Shown here: one piece after another, positions 1 through 4,946 of the stretch
Layout of the letters: the number at the start of each line of letters is the position of its first letter
Numbering within the stretch: position 1 is the stretch's first letter
NCBI GenBank assembly: GCA_002404055.1
Contig: DHIZ01000024.1
Location: forward strand, 1-9,935
Origin: Chloroflexi bacterium UBA4733
Lineage (GTDB): Bacteria > Chloroflexota > UBA4733
Length of the DNA stretch: 9,935 bases
Direction of reading: 5' to 3'
Notes under the pieces: generated by a model
Told to the model about the DNA's origin: nothing
What the model saw: only the letters and a program-made list of their open reading frames with translations
Databases searched by the model: none
Program-made: the position numbers and the translations under genes

Positions 1-158
1 GACCCGGTCATCTTCCGCTACCTCTTCGAGGCCGAGCTGCGCCCGCGCCTCCAGCAAGGCGTGACCGGGGAATCATCATAGACGTAGGCAGCGTTCCGAA
101 GCAGGCGGTTCCCTATGACTTCCTGAGCGAAGCGCTGTTTGTCCAGATCGGGATTTGA
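1..158 (+). pseudogene. pglZ: 5' part of pglZ, split by two compensating frameshifts
   Basis: This is the N-terminal part of the PglZ protein encoded downstream, spread over two frames. Frame 1 reads DPVIFRYLFEAELRPRL and stops at TAG 79-81. Frame 3 then carries on with IIIDVGSVPKQAVPYDF and LSEALFVQIGI, ending at TGA 156-158. Frame 1 resumes at once with EHCFPGLNAVALADLP. From memory, BREX-3-type PglZ proteins have the same order: a 'D.VAFRY.YES..R.RW' segment, then 'LVVVL', then 'LPYDLLQAG', then 'FPNLSYPVV..LDR'. The breaks fall at or near GGGG (67-70, one base short) and TTT (154-156, one base too many), so the net shift is zero. The gene begins before base 1, probably by about 45-50 codons. 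Either the gene is damaged or the sequence holds two homopolymer errors. Confidence 0.75.
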
Positions 159-1794
159 GCACTGTTTTCCGGGGCTCAACGCCGTTGCGCTGGCGGACCT
201 GCCGCGCGACGATCTGGGCCGCGTCGACACCGCCCTTGCGCGGCGCAACGGGCCGGCGCTCGGTGGACGGGCGACGCGAGACTTCCTCTTGCGCGATGTG
301 TACGCCGTCCCCCTGGCAGACCTGACACAGCGCCAGGGGCTCGTCGCCTATCTCTTGCAGCGGCACTACGCTCAGGAGGCGTTGCCGGAGTCGCTCGACC
401 GTTTCCTGGCGGACGAGGTAGGTACCCAGGTAGAACTCGGCGTCGAGCTTTTCCCCCTGCTCCGTCAGCCCAAGCTATTCTTCCACTGGCTGCAGGAGCA
501 TTGGAACGACTACGTGCGCGCCGGTGGGCAGCGTGTGCTCCGCGAGAGCGCCGTGCCGTTTGCAGCGCCACCGATCCGCGCCTATCTCGACACCCTATTC
601 CGGGAAGGGCAACTGGAACGGACACGATCCGTCGAGGGCGAGCTACCAGGCTGGATGCGAGCGGGAGTGCTCCTGCCGGGTGACGAGCCGGAGCAGGAGT
701 TTCGTTCGGCGCTGCTCGCGCTGGATGGCGCCTGGCCCGCGAGCAGCGCCCCCTCTCGCGAGTGGCTGGCCTTCGCCTGGCGTTGGGCCGGCGTGCGGGC
801 AGCACTCGCGTCGCTTGGCGCAGACGCGCTGGCGCACATGCCCGATCTCCGCCGGGTCCAAGGAGCCGTGGAGGAGGCCTTTCGAATCTGGCTCGCGGCG
901 CATTACCGGCTGTTACCAACGGAAGCAGTGACGACGACTCCTGTTATGGTCCACCACATTGCCGCCGTGCTGCACCGAGCGCTCGACCGAGGCGAGCGTA
1001 TCGCGCTGGTTGTTGTTGATGGCCTGGCGCTCGACCACTGGCTGGCCATTCGTGGTGAGATCATGCCGCCAGATTGCGTGGTGGAGGAGGCCGCCTGCTT
1101 CGCCTGGGCGCCGACCCTCACCACCATCTCTCGGCAGGCCATCTTCGCCGGCCGCCCTCCCGCCTCCTTCCCCGACACCTGGAATACGACCGACCGTGAA
1201 GCACTGCACTGGCGCCGGCTGGGCATTGACTGGGGCTTGCAACCTGCCGCCGTCCAGTTTCACCGCCTGCTGCTGGCGACGCCGACCGGCGCCGACGACC
1301 TCTCCGGCTTGCCGCTGGTTGACGACCCTCGCCTGCGCCTCCTCGGCCTGGTGCTGAGCGACGTCGACCATCTCACCCATAGCACCGTACTTGGCCTACC
1401 GGAGATGCAGCGCAACGTCCAGGACTGGGCCTCTCGTGGCCGCTTGCGGGACTTGCTGGCTGGTCTGGCGGAGCGTGGCTTCACGGTCTACCTCACGGCG
1501 GACCACGGCAGTGTGGAGGCGGTCGGCGCCGGCGCACCGCAGGAGGGCGTGCTGGTCGAGCAACGAGCGCAACGCGCCAGGATCTACACTGACGCTTCCT
1601 TTGCCGAGGCCGTGCTGGCGGTGACTCCGCATGCGATGCGCTGGCCGTCGGTCGGCTTGCCCCGCGACCTGCACGTCCTGGTCGCCAAGGGTCACGCCGC
1701 CTTCGCCCCAATCGGCGAAGACGTCGTGGCGCATGGTGGGATAGCAGTAGAAGAAGTGATTGTTCCGTTCGTGCGGATTGGACGGCAGCGATGA
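139..1794 (+). CDS. pglZ: PglZ-domain protein of a BREX (probably type 3) phage-exclusion system, main open part
   Basis: PglZ has an alkaline-phosphatase-superfamily fold and is a hallmark of BREX phage defence, acting in the cytoplasm with BrxC, PglX and other Brx proteins. Numbered from TTG 139, the metal and catalytic elements run in the expected order: VVVDG (Asp294), PTLTTISRQAIFAG (325-338, with the Thr/Ser nucleophile region), SDVDHLTH (407-414), LTADHG (Asp455, His456), and AHGGIAVEEVIVPF near the C-terminus (His532). The N-terminal helical region and the VMVHHI segment before the phosphatase core also match PglZ. The TTG at 139 is only the first start available in this frame. No ribosome site precedes it, and the true protein continues upstream through two frame changes, giving about 597 codons within the window. 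The stop overlaps the next start by four bases (ATGA). The family call is firm; the BREX subtype is inferred because the partner genes are outside the window. Confidence 0.88.
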   Translation: MSRSGFEHCFPGLNAVALADLPRDDLGRVDTALARRNGPALGGRATRDFLLRDVYAVPLADLTQRQGLVAYLLQRHYAQEALPESLDRFLADEVGTQVELGVELFPLLRQPKLFFHWLQEHWNDYVRAGGQRVLRESAVPFAAPPIRAYLDTLFREGQLERTRSVEGELPGWMRAGVLLPGDEPEQEFRSALLALDGAWPASSAPSREWLAFAWRWAGVRAALASLGADALAHMPDLRRVQGAVEEAFRIWLAAHYRLLPTEAVTTTPVMVHHIAAVLHRALDRGERIALVVVDGLALDHWLAIRGEIMPPDCVVEEAACFAWAPTLTTISRQAIFAGRPPASFPDTWNTTDREALHWRRLGIDWGLQPAAVQFHRLLLATPTGADDLSGLPLVDDPRLRLLGLVLSDVDHLTHSTVLGLPEMQRNVQDWASRGRLRDLLAGLAERGFTVYLTADHGSVEAVGAGAPQEGVLVEQRAQRARIYTDASFAEAVLAVTPHAMRWPSVGLPRDLHVLVAKGHAAFAPIGEDVVAHGGIAVEEVIVPFVRIGRQR

Positions 1795-2513
1795 GCGTGG
1801 CAGGCATTGGCTTCGATCGGGCGCTGCGTCTCGACTGGCTGGACCTTGCCGCCGGTCTGGCGGTGACCGGCACACCGCGCCCGGAAGCGCAACGCCGGCT
1901 CGTCGAGCGGCTACGCGATCAACTGGAAGGTCCAGAGGCGGCAGCCAAGACCGCACTCGTGCTGGTCCGTCCCTGGTATCCCCAGGAGGCGCGTCGTCAG
2001 CGGTTGCGCGACGAGGCGCTGGCGTTAGTACAAGCGGTAAGCCCGGCCGAGCGTCTGGCCGTGCATTGGGGGCTGTTACTCGCGGCCTATCCATTCTTCC
2101 GCGATGCGGTCGCCGTCGCGGGACGCCTGTTGCGCTTGCAGCCGGAGTTTCGTTCCCAGCAGATGCGCGCGCGGCTCGTCGAGCACTACGGTGATCGCGC
2201 ATATGTTGAACGCGCGCGCCGGCACGTCGTCCTCTCGCTGGTCCACTGGGAGCTGCTGAGGATGGTTGAGCGTGGCGGCGTCTATGCCCTGGGGCGCACG
2301 CTACCGGTCCACGATCAAGACGTCGAGCGCTTTCTGTTGCACGTGCTCCTCCTCGGCTCCGGCATGGGTGCGGCGCCACTGGATGGGTTGCTGGCCTCAC
2401 CAGAGCTGTTTCCTTTTGCAGTGGCCGACGATGCCAGTCGTGTTGCCCACTGGCCAGGCTTCTCGATCTCCACGGTTGCCGGCCAGCAGCGGCTGGTGTC
2501 TTTGGCGGTATAG
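1791..2513 (+). CDS. BREX-associated protein, possibly BrxA-like (DUF1819-like)
   Basis: This 240-residue soluble, helical, Arg/Leu-rich protein starts at an ATG that overlaps the pglZ stop by four bases, so it is translationally coupled to PglZ and very likely works with it. BREX-3 operons typically carry the small DNA-binding protein BrxA beside pglZ. The layout here fits that role in outline: an N-terminal helical segment, a central block (AERLAVHWGLLLAAYPFFRD, about 86-105), a helix pair with HYGDRAYVERARRHVVLSLV, and a C-terminal winged-helix-like tail ending in STVAGQQRLV. I see no enzyme motif and no membrane segment. I cannot confirm the DUF1819 match by eye. It may instead be a separate uncharacterised family that accompanies PglZ. 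The gene is real on context and codon use; the BrxA identity is tentative. Confidence 0.8.
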   Translation: MSVAGIGFDRALRLDWLDLAAGLAVTGTPRPEAQRRLVERLRDQLEGPEAAAKTALVLVRPWYPQEARRQRLRDEALALVQAVSPAERLAVHWGLLLAAYPFFRDAVAVAGRLLRLQPEFRSQQMRARLVEHYGDRAYVERARRHVVLSLVHWELLRMVERGGVYALGRTLPVHDQDVERFLLHVLLLGSGMGAAPLDGLLASPELFPFAVADDASRVAHWPGFSISTVAGQQRLVSLAV

Positions 2514-2516
2514 GAG
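2513..2516 (+). promoter_or_regulatory. Shine-Dalgarno site of the cyclic-di-AMP receptor gene
   Basis: GGAG overlaps the upstream TAG stop codon. It lies 5 bases before ATG 2522 and 8 before ATG 2525, so either of the two adjacent ATG codons could be the start. Confidence 0.5.
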
Positions 2517-2521
2517 TCGCT

Positions 2522-2896
2522 ATGATGGAACCAGGCCAGGGTCTACCGACGGCCGGCAGCCCCCTCATCTCCAAGCTCGTGGTGGCCATCGTGCAGGATG
2601 ATGATGCCCAGACGCTGATCGACGCCGTCGTTAGCCGTGGCTACCGGGTGACCCGTATCAACACGGTCGGCGGCTTCCTGCGCAAAGGCAACGCCACGCT
2701 GCTGATCGCGATTGACGAACGGCACCTGGTGGGCTTGCTCTACCTGATCCGCCAGCACTGCCGGACGCGCCTCGTCCACATGCTGGCAGCGCCGCCCTTC
2801 GACACCGGCGAGCCCTTCCTGACGGAGCCGCTGGAAGTGGAAGTCGGCGGCGCCGTAGTCTTCATCCTTGACCTCGACCACTTCGAGAACTTTTAG
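2522..2896 (+). CDS. Cyclic-di-AMP receptor, PstA/DarA family (DUF970, PII-like)
   Basis: Members of this family are trimeric PII-like proteins that bind the second messenger cyclic-di-AMP and pass the signal to unknown partners. The 124-residue product shows the family pattern throughout: KLVVAIVQDDDAQTLIDAVV (first strand and helix, about 18-37), GYRVTRINTVGGFLRKGNAT (T-loop region with the conserved GGFLR.GN), LLIAID, then C.TR followed by a variable B-loop, and EVEVGGAVVFILDLDHFENF at the C-terminus. A 17-residue N-terminal tail precedes the conserved core, so a downstream start is possible, but the Shine-Dalgarno site favours ATG 2522 or 2525. It follows the BrxA-like gene by only 8 bases on the same strand, with no room for a clear terminator. 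This suggests cotranscription with the BREX genes, unlike the tmk-holB setting usual in Firmicutes. Confidence 0.9.
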   Translation: MMEPGQGLPTAGSPLISKLVVAIVQDDDAQTLIDAVVSRGYRVTRINTVGGFLRKGNATLLIAIDERHLVGLLYLIRQHCRTRLVHMLAAPPFDTGEPFLTEPLEVEVGGAVVFILDLDHFENF

Positions 2897-2903
2897 GCGC
2901 ACG

Positions 2904-3008
2904 ATGATGCGTGACATCAAGCACGGGCTGAAAAGCAGAAGCCGCCCGAAGGCGCCTGACGGCCGGGTGGTGCGGACGGGAACGGTCGGCGCCTATCTAG
3001 GGCGCTAG
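2904..3008 (+). CDS. Candidate 34-residue basic small protein
   Basis: Two consecutive ATG codons open a 34-codon frame seven bases after the receptor gene stops. The product begins MMRDIKHGLKSRSRPKAP, is strongly basic, and ends in VGAYLGR. The only ribosome-site-like bases are a weak AGG at 2895-2897. The last codons overlap the 3' end of the convergent gene at 2997-3299 by 12 bases. Position, frame and amino-acid make-up are compatible with a small protein at the end of the operon, but I recognise no family, and the stretch could equally be an untranslated 3' region. Confidence 0.25.
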   Translation: MMRDIKHGLKSRSRPKAPDGRVVRTGTVGAYLGR

Positions 3009-3299
3009 CAAACGCTCGAGCGTTGGGCGCATGCGCTCGATCAATGACGAGAGGTCGTCATGCCGGCGGCGTTGCTCGGGTGTGAGCCTGCCCTGCTCGA
3101 CCCAATGGTCCAGCTTCGCCAGCCACGACCGCGGGATGGCCCATTCCATCTCGAAGTCGACCTTCCCGATGTCATCCCATTCGGCGCTCCAAAGCCTGGC
3201 GTACTCCGGCACCGAGGCCCACTTGCGCGTCAGGTATTCGAGCGCCCAGTCGACCTGCTCCAACTGGTCTACGGCGCGAGATCGGACCGTCTGAGCCAT
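2997..3299 (-). CDS. Unrecognised 100-residue acidic/Trp-rich protein
   Basis: The start is well supported: GGAGGGGG lies directly before the ATG at a suitable distance (core spacing 7 bases). The product is soluble and mostly helical, with several tryptophans (DWALEYLTRKWASVPEYARL, then WSAEWDDIGKVDFEMEW, then WLAKLDHWVEQGRLTPEQRR) and a charged C-terminal helix. I see no signal peptide, membrane segment or catalytic motif. The amino-acid composition is natural, unlike the antisense frames, so I take it as a real gene. The larger upstream gene on the same strand reads into its first 128 bases in another frame. The family is unknown to me. Confidence 0.65.
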   Translation of the reverse strand: MAQTVRSRAVDQLEQVDWALEYLTRKWASVPEYARLWSAEWDDIGKVDFEMEWAIPRSWLAKLDHWVEQGRLTPEQRRRHDDLSSLIERMRPTLERLLAP

Positions 3300-3633
3300 C
3301 GTGCCCCCTCCGGAAGGCGAACCTGATCCAGGTTCGCCTGGTACCGACCGCCCATTGCTGGTCCTCCGTACTCACGACGCGCTTCACCAGATGGTACTCC
3401 AGCGAAGTCGCTCGCTCGCTGAGTAGAATGCCCTGGTAGCGCAAGCCCTGCTCCGGCCGCGGGACTGGGATTACCCGCGGGTCGAAGACAGCCGAGGCCA
3501 TCCGTCCCACGATCTGAATCACCTCCTCGGCGGTCGCCGCACGCTCAGAACGGATCAGGTCGGCGATGAGCACGTCAACGGGATGCTGGCTCAGATATTG
3601 TCCCAATCCCTCAGCAGGCGGGCCACCGGCCAC
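3172..3633 (-). CDS. Unrecognised protein with a doubtful C-terminal third
   Basis: From GTG 3633 the first 90-95 residues look like a real protein: YLSQHPVDVLIADLIRSE, then TAEEVIQIVGRMASAVFDPR, then LRYQGILLSERATSLEYHLV, ending around STEDQQWAVGT. After that the composition changes abruptly to Arg/Gly-rich (RRTWIRFAFRRGHDG, later GAGRLGARIP). This part runs across a perfect hairpin and 128 bases into the next gene in a different frame. A true end near 3340, lost through a frameshift, would explain both facts. A one-base shift there would instead join it to the next gene through a Gly/Ser/Pro-rich linker (GSGSPSGGG). No start lies further upstream in this frame before a TAG. No clear ribosome site precedes the GTG. 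I recognise no family. Confidence 0.5.
   Translation of the reverse strand: MAGGPPAEGLGQYLSQHPVDVLIADLIRSERAATAEEVIQIVGRMASAVFDPRVIPVPRPEQGLRYQGILLSERATSLEYHLVKRVVSTEDQQWAVGTRRTWIRFAFRRGHDGSDGPISRRRPVGAGRLGARIPDAQVGLGAGVRQALERRMG
3304..3311 (-). promoter_or_regulatory. Strong Shine-Dalgarno site GGAGGGGG
   Basis: On the minus strand GGAGGGGG precedes ATG 3299 by four bases, with the GGAGG core seven bases away. It fixes the start of the 100-residue gene and argues that this gene is translated independently of the overlapping upstream frame. Confidence 0.65.
3315..3339. repeat. Perfect 11-bp inverted repeat with 3-base loop
   Basis: AGGCGAACCTG, loop ATC, CAGGTTCGCCT: every base of both arms pairs. 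It sits just upstream of the Shine-Dalgarno site of the 100-residue minus-strand gene, exactly where the upstream frame loses natural composition. No T-run follows on the minus strand, so it is not a standard terminator. It could be a processing or stabilising stem, a protein-binding palindrome, or a trace of an insertion. Confidence 0.7.
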
Positions 3634-3887
3634 CGATCGTTCGGCGCCGGGTATGCCGCTATGGTACCGAGTATAGCTGCCGGTCCGGCGGCGCTCCTAC
3701 TGCTACGTCGCCGTACGCCGTCATCTTCATCATTTCGCAGCGAGCCTACCGGCGGAGCGTGGGGTCACCGGAGGCGGCTACCCGCCAGAGCCACGGGCGC
3801 AGCACCTGGGCAACCGGGCAGCAGAGTTGACGGGCGTTGGGTGAGGGCTGCCGGTGTGATACGTCTCCTGCGAGGCGTAGGCGACCG
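3634..3887. other. About 250 bases without a convincing gene
   Basis: Between the GTG at 3633 and the stop of the DUF6062-like gene I find no frame with natural protein composition on either strand. The only sites I can point to are a possible minus-strand -10 element at 3670-3675 and scattered short GC-rich inverted repeats. Both flanking genes are on the minus strand, so this is the 3' side of one and the upstream region of the other. Confidence 0.5.
3670..3675 (-). promoter_or_regulatory. Candidate -10 element TATACT
   Basis: On the minus strand TATACT lies 36 bases before GTG 3633, close to the bacterial -10 consensus and standing out in this GC-rich DNA. I see no good -35 hexamer at 17 bases, so the call rests on the -10 alone. 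Confidence 0.25.
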
Positions 3888-4487
3888 CTATCCTTCGATT
3901 CCCGGTTCTCGGCGTAGGGGCCAGTGCACGGCGGGCACACCAACCAGCAGTTGGGCGGCGCGGCGCCAGGAGGTTGCTTCCGACCCGCGCGGCTCCTCGC
4001 GGAAGCGATAGTCGCTCTTGCGGATCAGTTCGCTCAGGTCGTGTTCCAGCGCGTTGCCCTGGGCTATTGCTGCAGCAGCCAGCGCGTCTACCCGCTCCCG
4101 GCTGCGTGCCTGGACCAGCCCAGCACAGAGGTGCGGCAGGCACAGCGACTGCGGGGCAGGGGGAGCAGCGTCCACTACCGCCACGGCGGCCGCGGCCATT
4201 GCCGAACAAAACGGGCAAACGTCCGCTCCTGTCGGCGGCGTGCGGCGGCCGGCGACGCCGGCCAGTTGCGCCAGCGCCGCCTGCAAGCGGGCGGTGGCGA
4301 TACGGCTTCCGACGGGGACCTGCCCGGAAAGCTGCCAGGCGTGGGTGTTGCAGGCGGCGAGCCATGGAGCCGCGTCCGCTGTGGGTTCGGCTTCCGTCAT
4401 CTGTTGCATTAGCGTGTCGACGGCCTGCTGAGCGGCGCGGCAGGCCGGACATTCGCCGGCCGAGGCCTCGTCGTGTGGACTCAACAT
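3888..4487 (-). CDS. DUF6062-like cysteine-rich protein
   Basis: With ATG 4487 as start the product has 199 residues. Four half-sites of a metal-binding type are visible: C13xxC16 (ECPACRAAQ), C46xxH49 (CNTH), C91xxC94 (CPFC) and C116xxH119 (CLPH). They form two CxxC...CxxH modules. The C-terminal part has LIRKSDYRFREEP followed by SWRRAAQLLVG, a signature I associate with DUF6062-type proteins of Chloroflexota and related bacteria. No membrane segment or signal peptide is visible, so it is probably cytoplasmic. Function is unknown; zinc or iron-sulfur binding is inferred from the cysteines. An ATG 13 codons upstream (4526) also exists but has no ribosome site, while ATG 4487 has GGAG seven bases before it. 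The gene is divergent from the pyruvate kinase side. Confidence 0.8.
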   Translation of the reverse strand: MLSPHDEASAGECPACRAAQQAVDTLMQQMTEAEPTADAAPWLAACNTHAWQLSGQVPVGSRIATARLQAALAQLAGVAGRRTPPTGADVCPFCSAMAAAAVAVVDAAPPAPQSLCLPHLCAGLVQARSRERVDALAAAAIAQGNALEHDLSELIRKSDYRFREEPRGSEATSWRRAAQLLVGVPAVHWPLRREPGIEG

Positions 4488-4494
4488 CGTGCGG

Positions 4495-4498
4495 CTCC
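4495..4498 (-). promoter_or_regulatory. Shine-Dalgarno site choosing ATG 4487
   Basis: GGAG on the minus strand sits seven bases before ATG 4487. The alternative ATG at 4526 has only GC-rich sequence before it, so the shorter DUF6062-like protein is preferred. Confidence 0.5.
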
Positions 4499-4540
4499 GG
4501 GATACCTCTGGTTGCTGGTCGATCATGGCCGGATGCCCTG

Positions 4541-4558
4541 ACCGCCGACAGCGGCGGT
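4541..4558. repeat. 7-bp GC-only stem between divergent genes
   Basis: ACCGCCG, loop ACAG, CGGCGGT. It lies between the DUF6062-like gene (minus) and the small ORF at 4604 (plus). It could be an operator or a stem in a leader RNA, but GC-rich DNA produces such stems by chance. Confidence 0.3.
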
Positions 4559-4603
4559 GAGCGTGGGCGGCGACACCGGCTCAGCGGGATCGGCGGTGGT
4601 CAA

Positions 4604-4879
4604 ATGCTGGAGCAGGGTGCTATACGACTGCCGCTGGACGCGGCGCAGAACGTCGCGGCGAGTTCCTCGGCTCTGCTGCAACGCCTGGCTGCCGTGGATG
4701 GTGCAGAGTCCGGACGAGGCGGCGAAAGCGGCGGCGAACTCGGCGCTCTCGAGATGGCGGAGCAGTGTCGAACGATAGTCGTCTTCCGCCGCAAGATCAG
4801 CGCCGATTTACGCGAAGCGCGAAGGCTGCGCGACCAGGCAGAACGTGACGGGAATGCGGGGGACGAAGGGAGGCAATGA
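4604..4879 (+). CDS. Candidate 91-residue hypothetical protein
   Basis: From ATG 4604 the frame gives MLEQGAIRLPLDAAQNVAAS, an Ala/Gly-rich middle (GRGGESGGELGALEMAEQ), and a charged, probably helical C-terminus (KISADLREARRLRDQAERD). GGTGG just before the ATG is a weak ribosome site. Third codon positions are moderately GC-rich, which fits coding but less strongly than in the neighbouring pyruvate kinase gene. It ends 67 bases before pyruvate kinase on the same strand. The open frame extends far upstream, antisense to the DUF6062-like gene, but that part looks like a shadow. No family recognised; it may be non-coding. Confidence 0.35.
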   Translation: MLEQGAIRLPLDAAQNVAASSSALLQRLAAVDGAESGRGGESGGELGALEMAEQCRTIVVFRRKISADLREARRLRDQAERDGNAGDEGRQ

Positions 4880-4933
4880 TCAGGTGGCGACACCTTCGGA
4901 CGATCAACGATCTTGCGCTTAATGCCTGGCGGG

Positions 4934-4939
4934 TAGACT
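4934..4939 (+). promoter_or_regulatory. Candidate -10 element for a leaderless pyk transcript
   Basis: TAGACT fits the TANNNT pattern and ends seven bases before the pyk ATG, the spacing expected if transcription starts at the A of the start codon. A possible -35, TTGCGC (4913-4918), is 15 bases upstream. The only Shine-Dalgarno-like bases (AGAGG, 4941-4945) are one base from the ATG, too close to work normally. Confidence 0.3.
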
Positions 4940-4946
4940 CAGAGGT

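Noticed and set aside
1396..2589. Minus-strand open frame of nearly 400 codons
   Set aside because: It is antisense to pglZ and the BrxA-like gene and is Arg/Pro-rich without any motif.
2920..2990. Possible terminator stem GCCGCCCG / CGGGTGGT after the cyclic-di-AMP receptor gene
   Set aside because: It needs two G-T pairs and a long loop, and no T-run follows. It is too weak to list as a terminator.
3885..3925. tRNA-like TTCGATTCC resembling a T-loop
   Set aside because: No acceptor stem or anticodon arm can be built around it, and the bases code for the C-terminus of the DUF6062-like protein.
3974..4879. Plus-strand open frame of about 300 codons
   Set aside because: Most of it is antisense to the DUF6062-like gene, which has family motifs and a ribosome site. 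The composition is Arg/Gly-rich as expected of a GC-rich shadow. Only the part from 4604 is kept as a weak candidate.
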